DNA from: Bacteroidia bacterium
GTDB taxonomy: Bacteria; Bacteroidota; Bacteroidia; Bacteroidales; Azobacteroidaceae
Reading direction: 5' to 3'
Assembly (NCBI GenBank): GCA_025996895.1
Contig: BNTW01000045.1
Span: 1-23,600, forward strand
DNA: 23,600 nt
Shown: piece by piece, positions 1-6,745 of the stretch
How the letters are laid out: every line of letters begins with the position of its first letter
Position numbering within the stretch: position 1 is the stretch's first letter
Position numbers and translations under genes: made by a program
The notes under the pieces: generated by a model
What the model was told of the DNA's origin: nothing
Seen by the model: only the letters and a program-made list of their open reading frames with translations
The model's database searches: none

Positions 1-1430
1 TATAATCGACCCTGTCCATAACAGAGTTATTATATTTCAAAGCAATCTGATTCAGCTGGTGGTAGTTGTCATAACCGGTATGCCGTGTCAAGCCGTTATT
101 CAGCGTAGTTTTAGTAATTTGCCCCAGCGCATTCAGCGAATCCAGTCGCCAGAGCAAAGCATTGCCGGCAGCATTGCGCATCGACGACAACATGCCGTTG
201 GTGTATTGATAACTTATCTGCAAGCCCGATGGCGAGGTTTTAGTCGCTAAACGACCCTGAGAATCATAAGTGTAATTGTGTGTATAATTGGCATTGTCAA
301 TCGTTTCCGTAACCGACAGCGGCTGCCCCAATGAGGTATAAGTATAGGAGCGGACGGTATTGTTCCCTTCCTTTATTGTTTGGATTTGTCCGATCCCATT
401 CCCGGCAGGCACGTATTGATACGTCAGCGTATTTTCGGGACGAACTTCCTGTGTGATTCGTCCGGCTGCGTCGTATTGAAAAGTAGTTTCTTGCCCGCGA
501 GCATTCGTTTGTTTGCTTAATTGTCCGTAAGCATTATATTCGTACCGGATGGAATCGGTCAGGTTAGGATCTTTAAGCACTCGCTGAAAACCTCGGTCAT
601 CGTAATTGATATAGGTTGTCAATCCATTGGACGTTGTAGTGACCGGTTTACCCAAACTATTGTAAGTATAAGTGACCGAATCACCGGTTGCATCGGTGGA
701 ACTTGCCAACAACCCGGAAGTATTTCTTGTGGAATATGTTTTTTTACCGTCCGGCATTGTAATTGTATCGGTTAAAGCCGAATAACCATATTCAGTAATT
801 CTTCCGATATTGTTTTCTGTTGCAATCCGTCCGTATTTATCATAACCATATTCAATATACTGCGTGCTTTTGCTACCGTATCCGGGCAAATAAGAACGAT
901 ACAACTGTCCTTTAACTGTGTATGTTTTTTCAGTAACTACTGTGCCGGAAAATCCTTGGGCTTGTGATTTTGTTTCCAAACCTGCCGAATTGTACCAAGT
1001 AGTCTGGGTACCGGAAATCTGAGAGGTCGCCACGGTCTTGTACAAACTAGTACTCGAAATATCCCAACTTCGAGACTGAGTAATAACATCCGTCGGAGTA
1101 GTTTCTTTGATTATTCTTTGGAAACCATCGTATTCATACGAAGTAGTCAAACCGGCAATGTCTGTCTGTTGCTGCAATACTCCGGTTTTAGGATCATATT
1201 GAGCCGATGAAGTATTGTTTAAAACATCGGTGGACGAAGTGATAAAACGTCCGGTATTGTCAAAAATCGAACTTGTTGTGATAGTTGGGCAATTGGCAGC
1301 AGTTGTTATAATCGTGTGAGGATTGCCAAAATTATCATAATTACTGTAGTTAGTAGTATCGGATTTGGCATGCCCCAAGAAGTTAATACGCTGTGTTAAT
1401 CTTGCTTTTGTATCATAACTGAATTTTTTA
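1..1430 (-). repeat. RHS/YD repeat region within the giant protein
   Basis: The coding sequence of the large RHS protein here reads as a series of degenerate units of about 20 residues with a core of Y-x-Y-D/N-x-x-G-[RQK]. Examples are FSYDTKAR (near 1420), YEYDGFQR (near 1140), YGYDKYGR, YEYNAYGQ, FQYDAAGR and YTYDSQGR (near 260). In the RHS and Tc-toxin families these repeats form a large hollow shell. The repeats continue to the window edge, so the RHS core/autoproteolysis site and the variable tip must lie further left. Confidence 0.85.
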
Positions 1431-4300
1431 GTTTCAGAAAACGAAGTTCCGATTCCGCTGTTGGTAATTACCTGTTGAGTAACACGATTTTTGAACGTGC
1501 TGCCACCTTTAGCCGTCCAAGTATTGACCGTTTGACTAACCAAACTGCCTTGTGTCTCGGTAATTTTCCACGGATTTCCATCATCTGTCGAATTATACAG
1601 ATAATCGACACTCCTGGTTATTCCACCGGATAAATGGTCTTTAGTCGTCTGTTGCTTCAAGTATGGATAAATTACTTTCGGAACAGATGAGACGAGTTTA
1701 TCGTATTGAAAGTTTGTTCGAGAAATAGAATCCAGCGCCGGAATCGGAATCGTTGTAACCGTCTGTTTGACAGGATAAACATTGAAATATTCAGAATCAT
1801 ACTCATAATCGGTAATGGTTTGCCTGTTTTGATCATTGCCTTGCATTCCGACCCTTTCAAAGCCGAGAAATCCTTTTCCCTGTTTATGTATTCTCGCTCC
1901 CTGGTAATTGTAATAATTAGTGTTAAAAAGGTTTCCTGATTGATGTGTCATTGAAAAGACAACATATAAGGCTTGTTGAAAATGACAGACAGGAAACGTA
2001 TAAGACGAAGAAGAAGTTATGTAACATTGACTGTCAGTCAGGGGTCTATATATGAAAGAAACTCTTTGATTTAACCCGTTGACAATGGAGTTGACATAAA
2101 GGTGGGATGATTCTGATAATGATTTGAATCTCATCACCTTGGTACCGGGTGCGTTAAACATGAGATCACATCTGCCATCACCATCAAAATCCGAAAAATC
2201 CCAATAAGTTCGTAGCGGATGTATCCCATTATTTGTAGGCACTATGGAGCTGCTTATATTGGTACATTCTATCGTTTGAAAGTTGAATTGATTGCCATCA
2301 AATGTTCCTGCATTTACATACGTTTTGTTGTTGGAAACATAAACGGTTGCTACATCTGTTTTTCCATCCCTGTTTATTGCTCCCAAAAAAGAAGTGGACA
2401 CAAAATTCCATGTCAGGTCTTTTTTTACAAACGAGGTTCCCGTACTGATTAGAAGGTAGATAGATGAATTTCTTTGTACCAGTATGTCTGTTTTCCCATC
2501 GCCATTAAAGTCTCCAAAGAGTATTCCATCATCGTTTTTGGCGTTGGATGTAGCAAGAGACGTTATTTCTGAAACTGTAGAGCCATTGAATTCATACACC
2601 TTACATCCGGTTGTATGCAAAGTGATTAGATCTGTTTTCCCGTTTCCATTAACATCAACCGTATAACAATTATTGGGATAGCTGTTTGTATAAATGTCAC
2701 CCCAATTTGTCATATTAACAGTCCCAACATTCTGTCCCAAATTATTGTACATGGAATTGGATCCTTCAAACATTACTTCATATTTCCCGTCTCCATTGAA
2801 ATCACCTGACCAGACTTTTCCCGATGTTGAACTAAAGTTGTGTTGTAATAAGAATTGCGTTCCCGTATAATTATATAAGGCACATTCGTAATTTCCTCCT
2901 CCCAACGACCTGACGCGCAACAAATCCAATTTTCCATCTCCATCCATATCTGTTACAACAAATCGTTGGAATCCGGATAATAATATGACAAATGCATCAG
3001 ACTGAGAAAAGCCGAGTTCTCCATTGTTAATTTCTGCCAAGTATAACATGGCGGCTTCATTGGGATGGAGCGTGTTTGGATAAGCAATAAAATCCGTCAG
3101 ACCGTCATTATTGAAATCCGCATATACAAAACTGTGACTGTCCGGCAGAGAATTGATTGTAATGTTTTTCTGTTGTCCTTGGAAAGACGATTCATTATCC
3201 CCCCAATTCACTATCGTAGAATTATATCGTTCTCCATTTTGTCCGTATTCTTCCACTTCGGTCAATTTGGAATAAAAGCCGTCATAGTAATAATTAAACC
3301 GGTAATCTCTGATCGTTGAGCCATACGCACTGCATTTGATCCTTTTCAAGACAACACTTTGGGCAACTGATTTTCCGGCAATATAGGATATGGAGGAATC
3401 ATTCCTGATTTCATAGAAAAATTCAACTTTGTTATAAGGGATCAAACTTGCCGCTGTATTTCCGGTATAATCGATCTGTTTCAAACGAAATTCTCCAGTT
3501 GTGGCATCATTATCGTATGTATAAGTCATATAATTTCCATTGGTGTCGGTTGCCTTTTTTAGCAGCCAGGCATAAGCCGCAGTGCCACCTTTGGGTTTGA
3601 TATAGGAATCGGCCGACGAGCCGTATTCCATCACCCAGCCTTCCTTGTTTTTTATTTCAAAACCGGTATAAGAATTTAAGGTCTTACAGGTGATGTCAAG
3701 ATAACTTTCTATTTCGGTCTTGTAAGTAGAAGATACGCTTAAATTTGTTCCGGAGGCTTTCATCAACCGCTGGCCGTCCAGCATCAGGTTGTCGGAAGTG
3801 GTCAGTTGCGGAACATCAACCGCTCCGTCATGGTACAGCGTTTTCCCCACGCGGACGATAGCCGATACCGCATTCAAATTCCATCCATAGCCGGCTAATC
3901 CGTTCCCGCCCTGACTGTTGTAAGTAATCGAAACCGAAGGCTGTATTCCTCCTGTTCCCGGCATGACGGTTATAGGAATTTGATACACAGCTGCCCCGGT
4001 TGGACTGACGCCTGCTTCTCCGGCGGTAGTTCCAACAGCATAGGAGGTGTTTAATGTCCTGCCAGGATTGGGAAGATTTCCGGAACTTTGATAATCGGCC
4101 GGCTCCAGCAAATGCTCATTGATAGAAGCCCGAAAGGTTTTTGAGCCTGCCGAGTTAAACGAAAAGCCTGGCTTTAACGATATATAATCGCGGGCAACAT
4201 ACGTTTTCGAGGCTGTTTCCGGTTGAGAAAGTACTATATTTTTCTGTCCATAAGCATTGATACCGGCGAAAAACAAAAGAAGGAAGATATATCGTTTCAT
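1..4300 (-). CDS. SpvB/FG-GAP/RHS-repeat secreted giant protein, C-terminus outside the window
   Basis: A single open frame runs from an ATG at 4300 to the left edge, giving 1433 codons with no stop in the stretches I checked. It begins with a signal peptide (MKRYIFLLLFFAGINAYGQ). Residues of about 84-160 match the SpvB-type start (IPI, then PG-GG, YNSQGGNGLAGYGW). Residues of about 395-710 hold seven FG-GAP/EF-hand-like motifs such as DFNNDG, DMDGDG, DFNGDG and DFDGDG, likely a calcium-binding propeller. From about residue 960 onward there are YD (RHS) repeats such as YEYDGFQR, YGYDKYGR and YTYDSQGR. In known families this order (SpvB, propeller, RHS shell) encloses a C-terminal cargo, as in Tc-toxin B/C subunits and polymorphic toxins. 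The cargo and any sorting signal here are not visible. It is third in an operon, 12 bp after the preceding gene. Toxin function is inference; a surface adhesin is the alternative. Confidence 0.93.
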   Translation of the reverse strand, partial: MKRYIFLLLFFAGINAYGQKNIVLSQPETASKTYVARDYISLKPGFSFNSAGSKTFRASINEHLLEPADYQSSGNLPNPGRTLNTSYAVGTTAGEAGVSPTGAAVYQIPITVMPGTGGIQPSVSITYNSQGGNGLAGYGWNLNAVSAIVRVGKTLYHDGAVDVPQLTTSDNLMLDGQRLMKASGTNLSVSSTYKTEIESYLDITCKTLNSYTGFEIKNKEGWVMEYGSSADSYIKPKGGTAAYAWLLKKATDTNGNYMTYTYDNDATTGEFRLKQIDYTGNTAASLIPYNKVEFFYEIRNDSSISYIAGKSVAQSVVLKRIKCSAYGSTIRDYRFNYYYDGFYSKLTEVEEYGQNGERYNSTIVNWGDNESSFQGQQKNITINSLPDSHSFVYADFNNDGLTDFIAYPNTLHPNEAAMLYLAEINNGELGFSQSDAFVILLSGFQRFVVTDMDGDGKLDLLRVRSLGGGNYECALYNYTGTQFLLQHNFSSTSGKVWSGDFNGDGKYEVMFEGSNSMYNNLGQNVGTVNMTNWGDIYTNSYPNNCYTVDVNGNGKTDLITLHTTGCKVYEFNGSTVSEITSLATSNAKNDDGILFGDFNGDGKTDILVQRNSSIYLLISTGTSFVKKDLTWNFVSTSFLGAINRDGKTDVATVYVSNNKTYVNAGTFDGNQFNFQTIECTNISSSIVPTNNGIHPLRTYWDFSDFDGDGRCDLMFNAPGTKVMRFKSLSESSHLYVNSIVNGLNQRVSFIYRPLTDSQCYITSSSSYTFPVCHFQQALYVVFSMTHQSGNLFNTNYYNYQGARIHKQGKGFLGFERVGMQGNDQNRQTITDYEYDSEYFNVYPVKQTVTTIPIPALDSISRTNFQYDKLVSSVPKVIYPYLKQQTTKDHLSGGITRSVDYLYNSTDDGNPWKITETQGSLVSQTVNTWTAKGGSTFKNRVTQQVITNSGIGTSFSETKKFSYDTKARLTQRINFLGHAKSDTTNYSNYDNFGNPHTIITTAANCPTITTSSIFDNTGRFITSSTDVLNNTSSAQYDPKTGVLQQQTDIAGLTTSYEYDGFQRIIKETTPTDVITQSRSWDISSTSLYKTVATSQISGTQTTWYNSAGLETKSQAQGFSGTVVTEKTYTVKGQLYRSYLPGYGSKSTQYIEYGYDKYGRIATENNIGRITEYGYSALTDTITMPDGKKTYSTRNTSGLLASSTDATGDSVTYTYNSLGKPVTTTSNGLTTYINYDDRGFQRVLKDPNLTDSIRYEYNAYGQLSKQTNARGQETTFQYDAAGRITQEVRPENTLTYQYVPAGNGIGQIQTIKEGNNTVRSYTYTSLGQPLSVTETIDNANYTHNYTYDSQGRLATKTSPSGLQISYQYTNGMLSSMRNAAGNALLWRLDSLNALGQITKTTLNNGLTRHTGYDNYHQLNQIALKYNNSVMDRVDY
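2160..3125 (-). repeat. FG-GAP/VCBS-type repeats within the giant protein
   Basis: Seven copies of a D-x-[ND]-x-[DN]-G-K/L-x-D motif are spaced along this part of the RHS gene: DFNNDGLTD, DMDGDGKLD, DFNGDGKYE, DVNGNGKTD, DFNGDGKTD, AINRDGKTD and DFDGDGRCD. The acidic loop resembles calcium-binding loops of integrin-like FG-GAP repeats, suggesting a seven-bladed propeller. One copy (AINRDG) has lost the first acidic position. Confidence 0.85.
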
Positions 4301-4312
4301 GATTTTTTTGAT

Positions 4313-4735
4313 TTATTGTTTGATAATTTTCCATTTCGAAACATCTTTACCCAAATGAATATTGAGTAAATAAGTTCCCGGAGTTCCAATAATCTCAAGT
4401 TCCGTATTTTGAAATACGATTTTTTGAGATTTTATCAATTTACCGCTTATGTCGTAAAGCATCAAAAAGTTTTCTTCTTCACTATTCAACGGCGTGATTT
4501 CAACGGTGATTTGTCCTTTCGTCGGATTCGGATAGATGGTTATTTTTGTATCGACAAAATCAATCGCAGCTATATCCATAGCCGTATCTTCTTCTTCGGC
4601 GAATGCCGGCGAATGCAGTATAACCTCATAGCGAGAAACCATGTTTCCATCGGCATCGTAACTAAAACCTATATTTTGCCCGAACAGTCCGATTGAAAAG
4701 GACAAAAATAGCAAGATAGAAATCGTTGTTTTCAT
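4313..4735 (-). CDS. Small T9SS-sorted protein with one YD-type motif
   Basis: This 140-residue protein has a signal peptide (residues 1-19, cleaving near LFGQ) and a C-terminal type A T9SS sorting domain (about 65-140: ITIYPNPTKGQ, then LYDISGKLI, and a final GTYLLNIH-x-WKIIKQ block). Between them lies a short acidic linker and one motif, SYDADGNMVSR (25-35), that resembles a single RHS/YD repeat unit. It therefore looks like a minimal exported carrier: signal peptide, one YD unit, sorting domain. It sits 3 bp downstream of the fibre-like gene and 12 bp upstream of the RHS gene, so the three are probably co-transcribed. Its role is unknown. It could anchor or partner the RHS protein, or be the remnant of a once larger RHS gene whose middle was deleted. 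Confidence 0.9.
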   Translation of the reverse strand: MKTTISILLFLSFSIGLFGQNIGFSYDADGNMVSRYEVILHSPAFAEEEDTAMDIAAIDFVDTKITIYPNPTKGQITVEITPLNSEEENFLMLYDISGKLIKSQKIVFQNTELEIIGTPGTYLLNIHLGKDVSKWKIIKQ

Positions 4736-4738
4736 GGC

Positions 4739-5677
4739 TTATTTATTTTCCAATTGTTCAATTTTCGTTCGCAATTCCTGTATCGTATTCTCCTGCCGAA
4801 TCAGGTAAAGTGTCAGTTCCTCCACTTTCTGCAACAGTTTGGCCTGCATCTCGCCGATACTTACGCCGTTTTCGGCCACTTCGGCAGCAGAAGGAATGCC
4901 GGGCAAATGCTTGTTAGCCTCAATATGTTCCGATACCGTCTGCAAACTCGGCAAAGCATAGTCAGAAGAAAAAACATAATCCGACCAACCGCTCACTTCG
5001 ATCTTCACTTCTTTGGCACGAATCGTCCCATATACGTCCAGCAAGTTCTGCGGATTGGAAGTGCCTATACCGACATAACCGTTTGATTTAAGGATGGTTA
5101 GCCGGTTGGGAGTTGACGCCGTCCGGAGATATAAGTTCCCCGTATCCGACCGCAATACGCCGTCACCCAAGATCACCGGCTTGTTAAACCAATGATAGGT
5201 CCTGTCGGTTACATAATGCGCACAAGTCGTATTACGGGAACCGATTTCCAAATAGCCATTATCATTTTGTATTTTTACCGATCCACCCAACGCATTTCCT
5301 TTGATACTGCCATTGAATGTTTGGGTACCGGTAAAGGTATTACTACCGCGTGTAGCAATTTCATACCAGGCAGTATTTTTATTAGTTAAGGTCGTTGAGG
5401 CTATTTTCCGAAAATACATCCGGTCGTTTTCTGCATAGCTGGAAGCTATTTGAAACTGATAATTATTACTTAGGCTGTGGTTTCGCATCACCATCAAATA
5501 ACGATAACTTCCCGCATCGGTCGGAAATCCTTCTTGTAATTGATCTGTTTGATATATCCCAGAGAGTAAGGGAACATTAAAATTGTCAATGATTGCAGTT
5601 AAACCATTTCCTATTTGTTGGGCTTTTAACTGTGTTACGGCACTTAACAGCAATGCCAGGAATAAAAACTTTTTCAT
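4739..5677 (-). CDS. Secreted phage-tail-fibre-like protein
   Basis: The protein has 312 residues and an N-terminal signal peptide (MKKFLFLALLLSAVTQLKAQ). Residues of about 40-125 look like a tail-fibre knob and linker (NTAWYEIATRGSNTFTGTQ). Residues of about 165-222 carry the fibre motif VGIGTSNPQNLLDVYGTIRA. The end (about 228-312) is the tail common in Bacteroidota fibre-like proteins (HLPGIPSAAEVAENGVSIGEMQ, then a coiled coil KVEELTLYLIRQENTIQEL). I do not see the Ser-Asp signature of a self-cleaving S74 chaperone domain, so it probably stays intact. It is the first gene of the operon with the YD/T9SS protein and the RHS protein. A surface-exposed trimeric fibre is the likely form; the ligand is unknown. 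No phage structural genes flank it, so a prophage is unlikely. Confidence 0.9.
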   Translation of the reverse strand: MKKFLFLALLLSAVTQLKAQQIGNGLTAIIDNFNVPLLSGIYQTDQLQEGFPTDAGSYRYLMVMRNHSLSNNYQFQIASSYAENDRMYFRKIASTTLTNKNTAWYEIATRGSNTFTGTQTFNGSIKGNALGGSVKIQNDNGYLEIGSRNTTCAHYVTDRTYHWFNKPVILGDGVLRSDTGNLYLRTASTPNRLTILKSNGYVGIGTSNPQNLLDVYGTIRAKEVKIEVSGWSDYVFSSDYALPSLQTVSEHIEANKHLPGIPSAAEVAENGVSIGEMQAKLLQKVEELTLYLIRQENTIQELRTKIEQLENK

Positions 5678-5728
5678 ACGATATTTATTTATGATGATTA
5701 TTTGTTAATTTTTTGAAAAATATTTTCA

Positions 5729-5762
5729 CAAAAATCTGAAAGATTTTAAGAATACAACAAAA
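5729..5762 (-). promoter_or_regulatory. Candidate promoter of the fibre-RHS operon
   Basis: On the minus strand GATTTTTG (5729-5736) matches the Bacteroidota -7 box TAnnTTTG at all but its first base. TTTTGTTG at 5755-5762 supplies a TTG-type -33 element 18-21 bases upstream. The start codon at 5677 would then have a leader of roughly 45 bases. The match is imperfect. Confidence 0.35.
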
Positions 5763-5864
5763 TAATCGTGCATAGTTCCATTCGTGAATTGCATGAAATT
5801 ATACGTGATATGAAAGAATAATTAAAAATTTCGCAATCGTTTTTTTTATCACAAATAAAAACAC

Positions 5865-5872
5865 TATACTTG
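5865..5872 (+). promoter_or_regulatory. Candidate -7 box for mazG
   Basis: TATACTTG matches TAnnTTTG in seven of eight positions, with a T-rich -33 region 19 bases upstream. It lies 26 bases before the mazG start codon. Confidence 0.45.
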
Positions 5873-5898
5873 CAGACATTTTCAGTTATATAAAAAAG

Positions 5899-6675
5899 AT
5901 GAAAAAAGAAGTAAAAATGCAGGCGTTCGACCGTCTGCTCGACATATTGGACGAATTGCGCGAAAAATGTCCGTGGGACAGGAAGCAGACCAACGAGAGC
6001 CTGCGCACCAACACCATCGAGGAAACGTATGAACTGTGTGAGGCGATTATCAAAGACGATATTTCCGAAATCAAAAAGGAACTCGGCGATGTGTTGTTGC
6101 ATATTATTTTTTATGCAAAAATTGCGGAAGAAAAAAAACAATTCGACATCGGAGATGTTTGTAATACGCTATGTGATAAGTTGATATTTCGTCATCCGCA
6201 TGTTTTCGGAACGGAAGAAGCTGAAACTGCCGGACAGGTAGAGCAAAATTGGGAGCAAATCAAACTGAAAGAAAAAGGCGGAAACCGAACGGTGTTGCAG
6301 GGCGTTCCGGCTTCGTTGCCGAGCCTTGCGAAAGCGCACCGCATTCAGGATAAAGCCAGAAATGCCGGTTTTGATTGGGAACAAAAAGAAGATGTTTGGG
6401 AAAAAGTGCAGGAGGAGTTTTTGGAACTCAAGCACGAAATAGCTTCGATGGACAAAAACCAGATGGAAAACGAGTTCGGCGACTTGTTTTTCAGCCTGAT
6501 CAACGCCGCCCGGCTGTATCAAATCAATCCAGACAACGCGCTGGAACGCACGAATCAAAAATTTATTCACCGCTTCAACTACATGGAGCAAAAAGCCAAC
6601 GAACAGGGCAGAGCCTTGAAAGATATGACACTCGCCGAAATGGAAGAACTTTGGCAGGAAGCAAAAAAGAAATAA
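5899..6675 (+). CDS. mazG: Nucleoside triphosphate pyrophosphohydrolase MazG
   Basis: MazG hydrolyses (d)NTPs to the monophosphate and pyrophosphate in the cytoplasm, cleaning the nucleotide pool. The 258-residue protein has the expected two tandem MazG domains. The first has CPWD (24-27), EETYE (41-45) and ELGD (61-64). The second has EEFLE (172-176) and EFGD (192-195). These acidic EExxE and ExxD sets bind magnesium. The HPHVFG motif (99-104) and the GVP-SLPSL-KA-RIQ-KA linker (135-153) are typical of full-length bacterial MazG. An alternative start at Met7 (5917) would fit equally well, and Shine-Dalgarno signals are not informative in this group. It stands between the divergent RHS operon and the GH44 gene and appears to be transcribed alone. 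Confidence 0.96.
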   Translation: MKKEVKMQAFDRLLDILDELREKCPWDRKQTNESLRTNTIEETYELCEAIIKDDISEIKKELGDVLLHIIFYAKIAEEKKQFDIGDVCNTLCDKLIFRHPHVFGTEEAETAGQVEQNWEQIKLKEKGGNRTVLQGVPASLPSLAKAHRIQDKARNAGFDWEQKEDVWEKVQEEFLELKHEIASMDKNQMENEFGDLFFSLINAARLYQINPDNALERTNQKFIHRFNYMEQKANEQGRALKDMTLAEMEELWQEAKKK

Positions 6676-6711
6676 TGCTTGGTTATCTGCGTACTAAAAA
6701 TAAAAATTATT

Positions 6712-6719
6712 TATCTTTG
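6712..6719 (+). promoter_or_regulatory. -7 promoter box for the GH44 gene
   Basis: TATCTTTG is a perfect match to the Bacteroidota -7 consensus TAnnTTTG, 25 bases before the ATG at 6745. I see no clear -33 element. Its presence argues against the earlier in-frame TTG start at 6679. Confidence 0.6.
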
Positions 6720-6745
6720 TGATGTTTTAAACACGAAAAACATCA
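6720..6745. promoter_or_regulatory. Perfect inverted repeat between -7 box and start codon (possible operator)
   Basis: TGATGTTTT (6720-6728) and AAAACATCA (6737-6745) are perfect 9-bp inverted arms around an 8-base spacer. The left arm starts one base after the -7 box and the right arm ends in the first base of the GH44 start codon. It could be a repressor or activator site at the transcription start, or a hairpin covering the start codon. Confidence 0.5.

Noticed and set aside
59..3319. Several plus-strand frames of 60-84 codons
   Set aside because: They are antisense to the continuous RHS frame and have no protein features.
1..5677. Prophage, suggested by the fibre-like protein
   Set aside because: There are no capsid, terminase, portal, tail-sheath or integrase genes, and all three proteins carry Sec signal peptides.
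5746..6141. 131-codon minus-strand frame overlapping mazG
   Set aside because: It is the antisense of a well-supported mazG, with a low-complexity Phe-rich sequence and no motif.
6679..6744. Upstream TTG start extending the GH44 protein by 22 residues
   Set aside because: It lies before a perfect -7 box and would bury the signal peptide; the ATG at 6745 fits both.
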